The position numbers and the translations under genes were made by a program. DNA of 64,000 nt from Armillaria gallica (Eukaryota > Basidiomycota > Agaricomycetes > Agaricales > Physalacriaceae): positions 1,550,001 to 1,614,000 of the forward strand of contig JBANDB010000006.1 of the NCBI GenBank assembly GCA_037576215.1, in the 5' to 3' direction. Numbering within the stretch: position 1 is the stretch's first letter; the number at the start of each line of letters is the position of its first letter. Shown here piece after piece: positions 10,163-22,000 of this stretch. A model generated the notes under the pieces. It searched no databases, was not told where the DNA came from, and was given only the letters and a program-made list of their open reading frames with translations.

Positions 10163-12535
10163 GGACCAACGTACTAACTTTATTTCTCAATCATTTGGCA
10201 TGGACTAGACGTTTCGTACATCGTTTACTGGGCATCTGCATCAATGTAAATTATTTTAATCTGTAGAACAATGCACGAACATCTGGAATCATCTGCTTCG
10301 GCGCGCTGTACGGCTCTGGAGAATCAATTATGGGTCAAATGGTGTGATGGTTGAACGTCTGAGGCGGTGTTGTTCTCTTCGGCAAGCCTCGTGGGTGAAA
10401 CGTAATCAGTGCAATTTGTGTGGCCGGCCCGACACCCCGCTCCCGACGAAAAACGACAAGTGTCAACTTGATTAACTTGACTGCGCCCAGTTCCTAAAGT
10501 CCGACACGAACTTGACCTCGGTTCCTACAAATTTCTCAGGTACACTGTTCATCACGAATCGTTGACGACCCTAATGGCCAGAGAGCTGGGATATGTACCC
10601 TGGTTATGGAGACGTACACACTCGGTTTGTGGGCCCGACCCCCTGGACTTCGTTGCGGTCTCTATGCGGTCAGTGGCTTATCTCTGGTACCTTTACATTG
10701 AAGGTTCAGGGTAGTCTGAGGTCCTTACGATGTTTGGAGTTATGCACGTGCACACCTTGATTGACGATTCTACGAGTTTGCTTCGACCACTCAGGTGGTA
10801 CATTTCGAAGTTATTCAATTTGAAGTACGATTGAAGTGTCTTCCCCTGCGTCGAAAGATGGATATTGGATGGCCTTGTACCAAGGCAGAAGAGCGGCTCG
10901 CCAATTGTTGCCAGAAAATTTAAACTTACCCACAATCCTCTCTCCGTTTATCGCCACCTCGAACTCTTGATTAATTTGTCTCCTTTTTCAATGTCACTTT
11001 TAATTGCCAGACTGACAGCTGGAAATGTCGTATCAGGGCGGCGGGACCGATATCGCTTATTCCAAACGAGAAAAAATGTTACACTCCCTATCACCACCAT
11101 CTACTGCTCAAAGCCGCCTTGTCTCTCGACTCCTCAGACTGGTTCTTCTCCTTCTCGTCGATCTCGCACCCTGCATGAACCAAGTCATCAGACGTGATTA
11201 CGACAGGCGGGCCGCGCTGAAAGGAAGATAGGAAAGGGTCTCTCGAAATTACGACCAATCCCGTGGGTGCATGTACACATTGCCTCTTGATAACGGTCTT
11301 ATATCAGAATGGTGCCTGTGCTGCTGAATAGGCTCCAATCGATCTATACAATTCACACATGAGCCGTGTCCGAGCCGCGTCGCAGGGGCGGAGTTTACGG
11401 CTTTCTCTCCGGGGAGTACGGTTTCACGGGACAATTCAGTTCGTTCTGCTTTCATACTTCCAAGCAGGGCGTCACCCCGCCTAACATGAAACCTGAGATC
11501 CTACTCTATTCTGGGCTATCAGCAACAGGAGAAGCATCCGTGGTAGCCTGGAGTGACTTCCCTGTTTTTATGGTGTGCAATCATTGACATGGTAAGTAAA
11601 CATCTCGTCTTGCTCATCAAGGGCCCGGGCTCTTGTGATGGTCATTATTTCCTTGTCAACAGAAAAGATATTTCGATGATCATCGATCGACGATCACTGG
11701 CGTTCACAGGTCGCTAAAGTTAGAGTCGCACATTTTCCCTCCGACATTTCTGCGATGTATCGCTTGAAAGGACAGGGAGCATTGTTGATTATATGAGGTC
11801 AGCCTGTTAATATCGACACCTACCACAATGACCTTAGTACTTTTATTCCATGAAGCTCTTAGCTACGTGGTCGCTGATTCCAACGGTGTTGCTGTGGTTG
11901 TGACATCGACTGTCCACCGCTCCTGCGGCAGGCAGGAAGTAAGGTCACAAGGCCATTTTAGTTCTAATCACCTGCTTCAAGTTTGAGCGCCAATACTTCC
12001 AAAGTTCGCGGATGCGGTCTCAGGGCCATTCAAAGTTGGACTGAATACAACTGATTCCCGTACTTCGGCCAAGCCTGCTTCATTTATTATGCCTCTGGGC
12101 ATAGGTATCTCGAAGGCAATGGACCCGTTCAACGCGGTACTCTGGTGGAAGTTATTACACGAATAATGATCTACGCCTTGAATACTGTCATAACTAAGCA
12201 GTGGTTCGGACTCTCACACCGTCTAAAAACAAGCGGAAGAAGGAAATCAAGGTACAGATTCAAGGCACCCCGTGAAAGAGGCTAAAAGTTCAACCTTGGC
12301 TCTTCAAGTGGTCTTGTACGGACTCTGGCTTTTCCAGACATCGATCAGAACAACATACACCTTCCTCCTCCTGACGTCTCTTTTTTCATGTCCGCAATGC
12401 CCGGCCCGGAGGTTGTGAGATAACACCTGTATTCATCCATGCTTAACGAGACTAAACCCTCGCAGACCTTAGCTCGACCGCCAGTTCTATGTTTAGTGCC
12501 ATATAGATGGAAATAGGTACGATTACAAGGACCAA
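10163..12535. other. 2.4-kb gene-poor region
   Basis: Neither strand gives a reading frame with recognisable domains or a convincing exon chain. The short open frames (for example 10865-11197 and 11366-11587) have no motif and no intron pattern like the neighbours. I found no terminal repeats, LTR ends, tRNA B-box or snRNA-like core. It could hold non-coding transcripts or eroded transposon sequence. Confidence 0.45.
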
Positions 12536-14782
12536 TCATAAGTCTGGCAGTTCGCGCTGTATCAATCGAGTCCAGGTACTCTCCTTCCACCAATCATCCA
12601 TGCTGTCAATCCGCTCCCAAAGGGTTTCTTCATCCACTCCGTATATTTCATATTTCCCCCCATCAAGTTTTTGACCTTCCCGCGTGGCTACATCAATAGC
12701 AGCTTTGTTTTCTCCCCTGTAAACATAAAGAAGACGGGGTTAATACTTATTTAGCTAATAGTAATGGATCTATACTTGAGAAGTTCCAAAAGCTCTTTTT
12801 TATCGGGGAAAAATAACCTCGGTTCCAGAACAGCGAGAATGCCCAGGGCGGCCCGATACAGAAACGAGTCCCCCTCGAGGATCAATACGTCCCATACGCG
12901 CGCGCAAGCTTCAAATGGTAGGTGGTCGAGAAACAGCGGTATAAGCCAGTCGGGGAGATACGATGCAGGAGATATTTGATGTTGTTTAAAGTTAAAGTAG
13001 ACTTAAAATCCACGAATTTGTCAGTGTATGCCATCGTGTAAGTTAGAGAATGGAAGCATCCATACTTTTCGGCATTCCATCCGCAAGTAAAGTATCGAAT
13101 ATTCTAAGTTGCGACGTCAGAGGCGTAAAAGAGCGGGAGCGTATGCTATTATATACCTATAATAGGCCTCGACCTGGTTCAATTGTCAGAACGAGTGGTT
13201 CACCATGGTGGAGCAACGACTCACATCCTCTCTGGCTCCGTCACCGCCGAAAAAGCTTCGCATACAATGGCGCTCTAATAGATTACGCATGACCACGAAG
13301 GCCTGCGGGAGAGGTACGTTGATCAACAGCATCGCAGCAATTCTCGCCGCACCTAGGGTATATCCCAATCCTTCATCCGTTCGCGAGACTACCCAGGCAA
13401 AAAGCATGTCTTTCAAATCAGTATACATGGGCCCCTTTTCGTGATGGAAAATATGAAGCGCAGGAAGCGTAGTAGAAATATCTTTTTCTATGAGCTCGAG
13501 AGTTGCCTGAGGGAACGTCCCACCCGTGAGAGCCCTTTTAGCGCGTGATAGGCATATGCGATAATTATCTATTTTACAGGTGCAATTCGTTAGAGAGACG
13601 TAATCGAAATTTAGGTAGGTCACACCTTTATTTAATGCCAAGGGGTTGCCAACGGCGCGTTCCCACATGGAAGCGCGCAGTTTTGAAGGTATACCTCGCC
13701 ACCACATCCTTCGAAGAGCGGGATTCTTGTTGACAACTCGCCAATCTGGTATGATATCTCTTTCCCATAGATGTATAGATTCATCTATCTTCCTTTCACG
13801 AACGTTCCGACGTTCTTCAAGAGCCTTTCTGCGCTTCTCGGCTAGCAGAAGGCATTAAAAAAATGTGATAAACTAACGGTATTTCCCTACCTGCGGCGCG
13901 ACTTTGCTTCATCATAGACTGCCAATCTGACATGTGCTTTTTATCTTCCTGGCGGCTTTTCGGAGGCAAAAATGAAGGTCTTGTCTTGCTCATGACCTTT
14001 TCCAGTATGCTAGGTCCGGCGGACCGAGTCTGCCTATGACCATTTGATGTTTGAGGCAGTGCAAGATGGGAAGGTTGAGTGTTAGGCAACGACGACGAGG
14101 CAGTAATGGTACCGGGCGCGGAAACAGACGATGATGAGGTAGATGTTGAAAGCGCGTCACATCGCTCCGACATTGGCACAGGCAGCGACTGTGCAGACGC
14201 AGCGGAATGAGGAGGTGACATGTCAGAAGAAGGTCGGGGAGGTTGGGAGTCGAATTGAAGTGTTTGGTGTTCGGTCGAGGCGCGAGAGTGATTAGAATCG
14301 ATGGAAAGTGTCACTCTGTGTGTAGGGGGCTGAGATACGTCTATTTGGACATTTGGATAGGTCGAAGTCTCTTCTTCGGTCGCCGCCTCTTCTGTTTCAG
14401 GACCCTCTTCATGCTCCTCTTCGCCGTTGTTGACCTCTGCGCCAGAGGTAGAGCGTGACAACGATATTGACACAAACTGAGGAGAGCCATCCGGAGAGAT
14501 CGAGGGAGACGATGTGGACGGCACTGAAGATGCAGAGACGCCGGCGCCATCCATATCAAGAGTAGACACAGACGCATCATGTCCATGGAAGAACCCGTTG
14601 GATGTACTCTGTGGTTCTCCGTCCTCGTCCTCAATGAAATCTCCATTAGACCTGGTTCGGACCATTTCTTCCCTGATTACATCTGGAGAGAATTCGAAGC
14701 CCACGTCGTCGCCGTCGGAGAAAGCATCGTCAAGGTCAAAGGTTGGGGCATTGACGACAGCAGGGTAACTCGTATGGTCCAT
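12536..14782 (-). CDS. TBC (Rab-GAP) domain protein, TBC1D12/14-like, with altered catalytic fingers
   Basis: This is a vesicle-traffic regulator of the TBC family, whose members normally stimulate GTP hydrolysis by Rab GTPases. The first exon (14782 to about 13893) encodes a long acidic, Ser/Thr-rich disordered region. Later exons build the TBC domain: MWWRGIPSKLRASMWERAVG, then IEKDISTTLPALHIFH, GLGYTLGAARIAAMLLINVP, AYYRIFDTLLADGMPK, SYLPDWLIPLFLDHLPFEAC and RVWDVLILEGDSFLYRAALG. Total length is about 640 residues, ending at TGA 12536-12538. The arginine of the usual IxxDxxR motif is Thr here, and the glutamine of YxQG is Leu. A conventional dual-finger GAP mechanism is therefore not expected. 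The start could also be the ATG at 14938; 14782 was preferred because the protein looks conserved only from there. It is divergent to GCP4 (219 bp apart). Confidence 0.78.
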
Positions 14783-15001
14783 TCCGTATGCGTGGCAGCG
14801 GCAGAGTAATACGTTCACGACATAGGACCGGAGCACAGCCACGGCGCTTCGGAATTGATGACAGGTATTGCAGGTATTCCGGGAACGTGACACAATGTGA
14901 CAAGCGCGTTTTGCCAAGACTCTACGAGCACGACACATTGAGCTTGCCCCACCAAGTGAGCTTTCTCTTTCCGTGTTCTGTGCGCTGAAGATCTTTTAGC
15001 T

Positions 15002-17322
15002 ATGATTGCAGAAGTATTTCTTATCCTTGCCGGACACGAGTCTTCCTTGTTTCCCACCGACCACAAGCTACACCCAACTTTTCTCCCACTTCTTCACCCA
15101 GGCGAACAACAGTGCCTCGAATCCCTGGGACAAACCTCATTTCGATACCGAAAACTGAAGAAATCATGCAATACCCTCTCTCAATCCCAATCGCGTTACA
15201 TATGTGCGCTTTGTGCGACACTCAACCGCATACTCAAAGACGAGTACGAGGCCCTTGTCATCTCCACGGAAGAAAAGGTCCTCAAGCGCGATGCAAATCT
15301 AGTCGCCAGTGGATCATTTGTACCATTATCCTCCGTTCGTGCCATTTTCGCCAAGTGGGACGCGCCTTTCGCTGCCCTGCTTTCATTGATGGATGAAATC
15401 GAGGCAGTACCCCACTGGAAACCGGGTCCCCTCATCGATCTACTCTCAAAGCGATCAAAAACAGGAGTTAGTAGGATAGCCAGCATTCTGTCTCGCCTAT
15501 CTCTTGCAGTTCAAAGTGTTTGGAGAACACAACTCACCGCGTTCATTGTACATGGATCCCTCGCTGCCGTGGACTCTCTTGCATCAGAAGCCTACGTCCT
15601 CCTCGATGGAAGCGTGCCGACCTGTGTTTCCCCCCAGTCACGGGAGTCCATCGCATATGTCGGACGCGCCATAGCGACAGTGAAAGCCGCCAAGTGGCAG
15701 AAGCAACTCCCTCGAAACTTGGCACAAGAGCATACCTCTCTTCTTGAACAAGTCTTTCCGGAAGATCGCCACGCCTTCGATAATGTTATAGCGCAAATTA
15801 GGACCAATGTTAGCGAGTGGCTGTGGCTGAACGTCTTGACCCGTAAAGACGTCGATGATGCCGTTGATTCTCTGTACGACCCTTCCTTCTATTCAGGTTC
15901 ATGTCGTTTAACATACAATTGACCACAGAGCAAATTACTTCCTCTTACGCAACGGAGAGTTCAGTTTATCCCTCATACGAGAGATTGAACGGATGAAAGT
16001 TTCTCGACTAACCATGCATTCGGGCTCAGCAATGATTCGTGAGCAAGATCTAAACCTTGCCTTGTTACGGGCATCACTCGGAACGACCGCCCAACACGAC
16101 CCTTCCCTTTCTCACCTGCGATTCTCTATGCCTGCCGGTCCTCTTCGACCTCTTCTACCTTCACTAGCAGCACTGCTACTCTTCCGCCCAAATCGACTTC
16201 TCCATCGACTACACATGCTTTCCCTGGGACCGTTGATCCTACGCTCTTCAATTCCAGCCTGCTGGGCACGCCCCTCGATCTCACGTATATTGTATCTTGG
16301 CCACTAGACTTATTTCTCCATGCATCCGATCTTGCTGCGTATGGTACTCTTTTTGCTTATCTATCTTCTCTAAGGAAGACCCATACCCGAATACACTCGT
16401 GCTGGACCTCCCTATCAAACTCCCAACGTGCGAGGCGACGTTGGACAGGTCTAGGAGAGGGAGGCACCGTTGAGGACCTAAAAGCCAGGGCAGAGCTCCT
16501 GAGGTGCGGGTGGGGTGTCGTTCGTGACATGGGCTGGTTCTTGGACACTTTTTTGGGTTATGTTATGATGGATGTCATTGACGTGGAATATGGTCGCTTG
16601 AAGAAAATGCTGGGACAGGAGGGTAGCCGAGGACTGGCGAACTCTAGCTCCATGCAGTCTCTTGCGACTGCTCCAGGCCCGCTGCCCCCGTCAATCAGTA
16701 CGGTCAACCAGACTCTTGACTTTACAAGTCTCCGCGCCATCCATTCGATGTATCTTGATCGATTATTGACAGGATGCTTACTGACCAACCCATCGCTTAC
16801 TGCCATTCTTCTCCCCATATTTGAAGTCTGCGAACGCTTTGTTGCCCAGGTGGAACGGTGGGGTGGCGACATTCTTCCTGCGCTCTTATTTGAAGGTAGT
16901 TTGAAAGGAGAGGATGAGGAGGTCGGTGCGATGGTGAAGGAACGTCACCAGATTGTTTTTGAGATCAAGGAGGTAATGTGCTATTTCTAAGTCAATTTCT
17001 ACGTATGATTGATTTGAGGGACGAAACACAGACACTTCATGGTTTATTGGGCTCGTTCTATGATCAGCTCTCGTTATCAACGTCGCAACAGCCGTTTACG
17101 GCCATGGACACATCAAAATCGATACTTATGAACGCGAGCGTTGCTAATTATACCAGCTATAACGTGTCGAAGATGGCGAAGGGATCGGAGGGTGTACCAG
17201 CGGACGTTCGACGACACGTTGAACGGTTATTGCTGCGTTTAGATTTCAACAACGGCTTCTCAAATCCTCGTGTAAAGGAGAAGAAGGAAGCGGACATTCT
17301 TGTTCAAGGTGGTCTAGTGTAG
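15002..17322 (+). CDS. gamma-tubulin complex component 4 (GCP4), apparent frameshift
   Basis: This is a Spc97/Spc98-family subunit of the gamma-tubulin ring complex that nucleates microtubules at spindle pole bodies. The N-terminus (MIAEVFLILAGHESSLF) and the FLHP-like LLHPGE segment match the GCP4 start. GRIP1 spans exon 1 and includes QLTAFIVHGSL-type sequence. The conserved link NYFLLRNGEFSLSLI is followed by REQDLNLALLRAS. GRIP2 includes YIVSWPLDLFL, WTGLGEGGTVEDL and MGWFLDTFLGYVMMDVIDVE. The C-terminus ends at 17322. From HLRFSMPAGPLRPLL (frame to about 16150) the protein must change frame to LPPKSTSPSTTHAF onward. No GT-AG intron of the right phase connects them, so a one-base indel near 16140-16185 is likely. 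It is either a sequencing error or a damaged allele. Otherwise the length is normal, about 740 residues. Confidence 0.8.
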
Positions 17323-17647
17323 ATTAGATTTGTTTGGTTCAAAAACTTTGTATTTCTGCGTCCGACAACGGCCGGAGTAAAGTGGCAGTCTGCGGCATCA
17401 CTCGCGCCTGAACAAAATTTTACTCGGCTATCTCAGGTAGATGTGGACCAATGGTTCGTTACTCCGGGCACTCTCTTCGATAACTAAGAGACAGGTGGGT
17501 GGTATTCGGAAAATGTGCACATTGCGCCAGACATTGAGGAATATTCCAAATATCTCCTAGAATCTCCGGCGGATGGCCTCAAAGCCAAATACGGCAGAAC
17601 GACTTGCACATCAACTCAGACTCCTTTCTTCTCAACCTCCACCAAGA

Positions 17648-18857
17648 ATGACTTCTCGTGAGTACATTGCCTATTTCCTTGCTTTTCTCCCTCGAATTTA
17701 CTGGGAATTGCAGAGTACACTCCTCGTCTCATCGGTTCTGCGAACACGCTCGGTAGGCGTCCATTCCTTGATCCCCTGATAGTCGTGAACATCGTTGTCC
17801 AGAGCATCGCGTTTTCATCGAGCAAAATGGCTCGGTCGTCTCGCCCTTCCATGATATCCCTCTCTTTGCAGACCAGAACTCGGGAATCTTCAACATGATC
17901 GTCGAGGTTCCTCGCTGGACCAACGCCAAGATGGAGATCTCCAAGGAAGAGCCCTTCAATCCTATCAAGCAGGACATCAAGAAGGGCAGATTGCGCTACG
18001 TGCGCAACTGTTTCCCCCACCATGGGTACATCTGGAACTACGGCGCGTTCCCCCAGGTAAGTGTCCCCGTTGCCCGCAACCGTTTCATCGGTGATGATCT
18101 AATTTGATCTCGTAGACCTGGGAGGACCCCTCGCAGACCCACGCTGAGACCAAGGCCAAGGGTGACAACGACCCTCTTGATGTCTGTGAGATTGGCGAGC
18201 AGGTAGGCTACGTTGGCCAGGTCAAACAGGTCAAGGTTCTCGGCATCATGGCTCTCTTGGACGAAGGCGAGACCGACTGGAAGGTCATCGTCGTTGATGT
18301 CCAGGATCCTTTGGCTCCCAAGCTGAACGACATTGAGGACGTAGAGAGGCACCTGCCTGGCTTGATCAGGGCTACCAATGAGTGGTTCAGGTATGGCGCG
18401 CCACCTCTATTATCATGTCCACTTCATTAACATCGTTTGATAGGATCTACAAGATTCCCGATGGCAAACCCGAAAACACCTTCGCCTTCTCCGGAGAAGC
18501 GAAGAATAAGAAGTATGCTACTGAAATTGTCCATGAGTGCCACGAAGCCTGGCGTCGTCTCATCACTGGCGAGAGCCCGGCCAAGACCGCCACTTACGAT
18601 CTGTCCATGTAGGATTTACCCTTGTCTGCATCTTTTGTCTACTGACACATGCTAGCCGCAACATCACTATTCAGAACTCCCCCGGATTCATCCGAAGGGA
18701 CGACCCCGCATACACCAGCATTCCCCCTGACTCCAGGAAGGCCCCTGCGCCCATTGATCCATCTGGCAAGTGTTTACAATACCTGCTAAAAAGCATCTTT
18801 TCTAAAGCACGCTTTTCAGTCTCTAAATGGTTCTACATTTCCTCTGCGCAGGTTTAG
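17648..18857 (+). CDS. IPP1: inorganic pyrophosphatase (cytosolic, family I)
   Basis: This enzyme hydrolyses pyrophosphate to two phosphates, pulling biosynthetic reactions forward in the cytosol. Seven exons (17648-17657, 17714-17752, 17803-18056, 18116-18390, 18444-18608, 18656-18765, 18820-18857) sum to 891 nt, 296 residues. That is the size of the eukaryotic enzyme. Landmarks are [37 protein letters not shown], the metal-binding signature [46 protein letters not shown] and the C-terminal KWFYISS. The first coding exon is only 10 nt (M-T-S plus one base). The last intron (18766-18819) starts with GC (GCAAGT), not GT, and is needed to read D-P-S-V-S-K-W-F. It converges on POM152, with 168 bp between the stop codons. 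Confidence 0.95.
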
Positions 18858-19025
18858 AGTTCCCAGAGGAGTAATGCCACAGTGCGAGGCGAAGAAAACT
18901 GAAATGTATACCAAAACTTGATAAACGTGCAAGCTGTTGAGTCTTTCTGATGCGTGAAGCAAATACTACAATGAGGGTATGATACAAATATGATAGCACT
19001 ATGCAAAGATCGAACCAAAGTATAT

Positions 19026-22000
19026 TCAGCGTTTTTGTTTCTCTGTTCCTGCGTCAGGTTGAGATGCAGGGTAACGACAGTAGCGATCAGATATTGAAGT
19101 TACTGTCCATGTACCTACGTAACAGGCTTAGCATACGGACAAGGTAGAAGACGATGATATTCATTCACCTTCTAATGCAGAGAAAATTGAATACTCCTTC
19201 GAGTATACTCGGGAGACAGTGTGGGTCTCGAGAACCTTTCCAGGTTTACCACCCTTCTTCGTGACCGGCTCAGACCTTTGGTAAGTGAACGTAAATGGCG
19301 GCTCGCCGACAAGGGTGAAGACGATTTCAGCCTGATCACCTGCATCACATAGTCAGCATGGCGACATTGTTAGACATTCAAATGCATGACCTACCCTCAT
19401 GGATATCTTGATAGATTCGTTTTCCATGACCAACTTGAGCAGAAGGCAGTGGGTGTACGGTGAAGCGTAGATCGGTCACAACTGCTTTACACATCTTTTG
19501 TTGATGCGAAATGGAGGTGATTGTAAATTCTCCGGCCTGCTGCTGACTCAGCGAGAATGGCGAAGTCGTAGCTTCCTGGGTGTAAGCGCGTCCATTGATG
19601 CGGTATCTAAGAAAGATACGTTTCAGCCACTGAGATCTCCATCACAGGAGACTTACCCAATGGACCACGGTGGGATACCTTCAAGCTGGAATTGTGCCAG
19701 ATCACCAATACAGTAGTCTTCACGCTTGTCGAAGGGAACGACAGCAGCGTTTCTGCGACGTCCACCCAGATAGAACTCGCAAGGGGGTCCAACGCTGCAT
19801 GGTCGCAGCTCGACGCGTCGGACACGGAGTCAATAGTAACAAGATGCGCGCCGACACTCGTGAACTGATATGAAGGCAAATCAATCTTCCAAGCAGAACT
19901 GTACGTTTCGATGGTCTTCGTATCCACAAGGCTGGTAGCGACATTTTTGATTGTCATCCGGAGTTTGAAAGGGGGAGTGCCCTGGAACAGAATCATTCCA
20001 TCGGATGACAGATGGTCCAGAGGTGTGAACGCGTCATTGAGACAATATGGAACCCGGTTGCGGTTCTTGAATTGGGCAGAGGGACGCATGGATACATGTT
20101 GCTCAAACAAGAGCCGTTCTGACCGGGGAATGACTGCATTCCGATGCTTCGCCAAAGGATATGATGAGTCACCGATCTGCTTGACTTCGTAGTACACACG
20201 TCCAGGATTTGATGTCTGAAGCTGGAGACGCGTGTGGGGCTGTATACTGTTGAATGTTGGTTGATCGATGAGCTTTGTTCCTCCCGTCTCACTATTTTGC
20301 GCGATGTTGTACATGATCTCAAAAGGAGGACGTCCTGCTTTCCGAATTAGCATCGTCATGTAATTGGAGATCGATGGCAGAGTTCTTACCGCTAAGATCA
20401 AGGTCGACATTATCAGTCATACCTTCACAAATAGGCGGAAGAATGTAGGAGCCGTTGTAGGGCTCGTACGTTGCCTCCGTGTTCTGAGAAAGTTTGGCAG
20501 ACGGTTTGGGGATCCAGTCTACGCGATATGTCGAGCCATCTTCAATAACAGAACCTAGACATTGGGAGTCGGAGACCTATTCCGATATTATCAGGCAACG
20601 TACAGACAGGTAGAGGATACTACTTACTTCCAGAATCTCATATGTTCCTTTATCTGTGACACGAAGAAAGTCATTTGGTGTTGTAAGAGTTGCTGTCAGG
20701 ACTTCTTGTGGAACATCCATGCGACGATATTTCATCTTCCACGGCTAATTTGCGAGCATCAGGTCAACTATCCTACCTTTATGATATGATGTACTCACTC
20801 CATCCCCAGTTAGACGCAGAGGTAAATTGGCTTTCTCCTTCTCTAGCACGGTAACGTGCCGTTTGTCGGGTTCGCCATAAAACTTCACGGTGGACTTGAA
20901 CGCGAATATATGAGTGATCAGATTGTTGGATGCAGCCATTTGAGCATACCTTGATCCTTTTGACGTTAACAGAAATGCCGGGCACAGATATGGGTCGTTT
21001 GCACTTGTACTTGTCTTCTATACTGACTGTTATACATGAGGCGCGTCAATTTGTATCGTTGAACATACGAAGCCAGATACTCACCGAGATCAATTTCAAA
21101 AGTCCCGCCAGTCCTGTCCACTTGTTTTGGAACTGGTATATGGAGAGTTTTCCTTGAAGTCTCGATATTCGTGATTAGCAGTGTGTCCGAACTTTTAGGC
21201 CCGACAACTTGAACTTCGAGATTCCAAGGCCCAGAGCCCTAGGAACGAGATGAGTATCGCGATAATATCCTGATAGACGAGTTTACCCGAAGTTCGACAT
21301 CGACATCGACTGAACCACCTTCGCAGCTACTCATTTGCCTCTTGCTCCTTGGAGCACTTCGTTCCCCGCCAGCAAAATCGGCCGATGCAGGAGGGTGAAT
21401 TATTTGATCGATACTAGGGCCGTCCAGTTTCACTTTCCTATAGTAGGAATCACTGATGTGAGTAAACGAGAAGACATAATGTCCACTGCGTTCCGGCTGG
21501 ATAGTCAGTTCTCCACGAGACGTTGCAAAGGTTTTTGTTATGTTGCGAGGCGGCTGATTGTCTTGCTGGATGCGATAATAGACGTGGAATGGCGGGGTTC
21601 CGTGCAATACAAGCGCCGCAGAAACACCGGTGTCCCCAGAACTGTGTGTAGGATTAACAGCGTTTCTTGAATACACTATCTGGCGCACCACTCATGTATT
21701 TTTTTCCAATCTATTTCAGCGGAGGGGAAAGGCCTTTCGACGACTTGGCAGGTCTCTGGGGCAAGGACGTCACCTCTACACCACTTTACGAGAGCGGGTG
21801 AGTATTATTCAATAAATCAATGAAGCTATTACCTTTCCTTTGACCTTCTCAATTGTGTATTCACCAGGTGTGCTGGCCTGAATGTTGACATCCCTTCGAT
21901 TGCCCTGTGTCGACAATGTCTTCTTCCACGACTTGGAACGCTTCGTATCGAGACTGTCGCTATCTGATCCCTGTGAGGGTTGGTATTCGACCGTAACTTC

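Noticed and set aside
10163..12535. Several short open frames in the gene-poor gap
   Set aside because: They have no motif, often begin with non-ATG codons, and show no intron chain like neighbouring genes.
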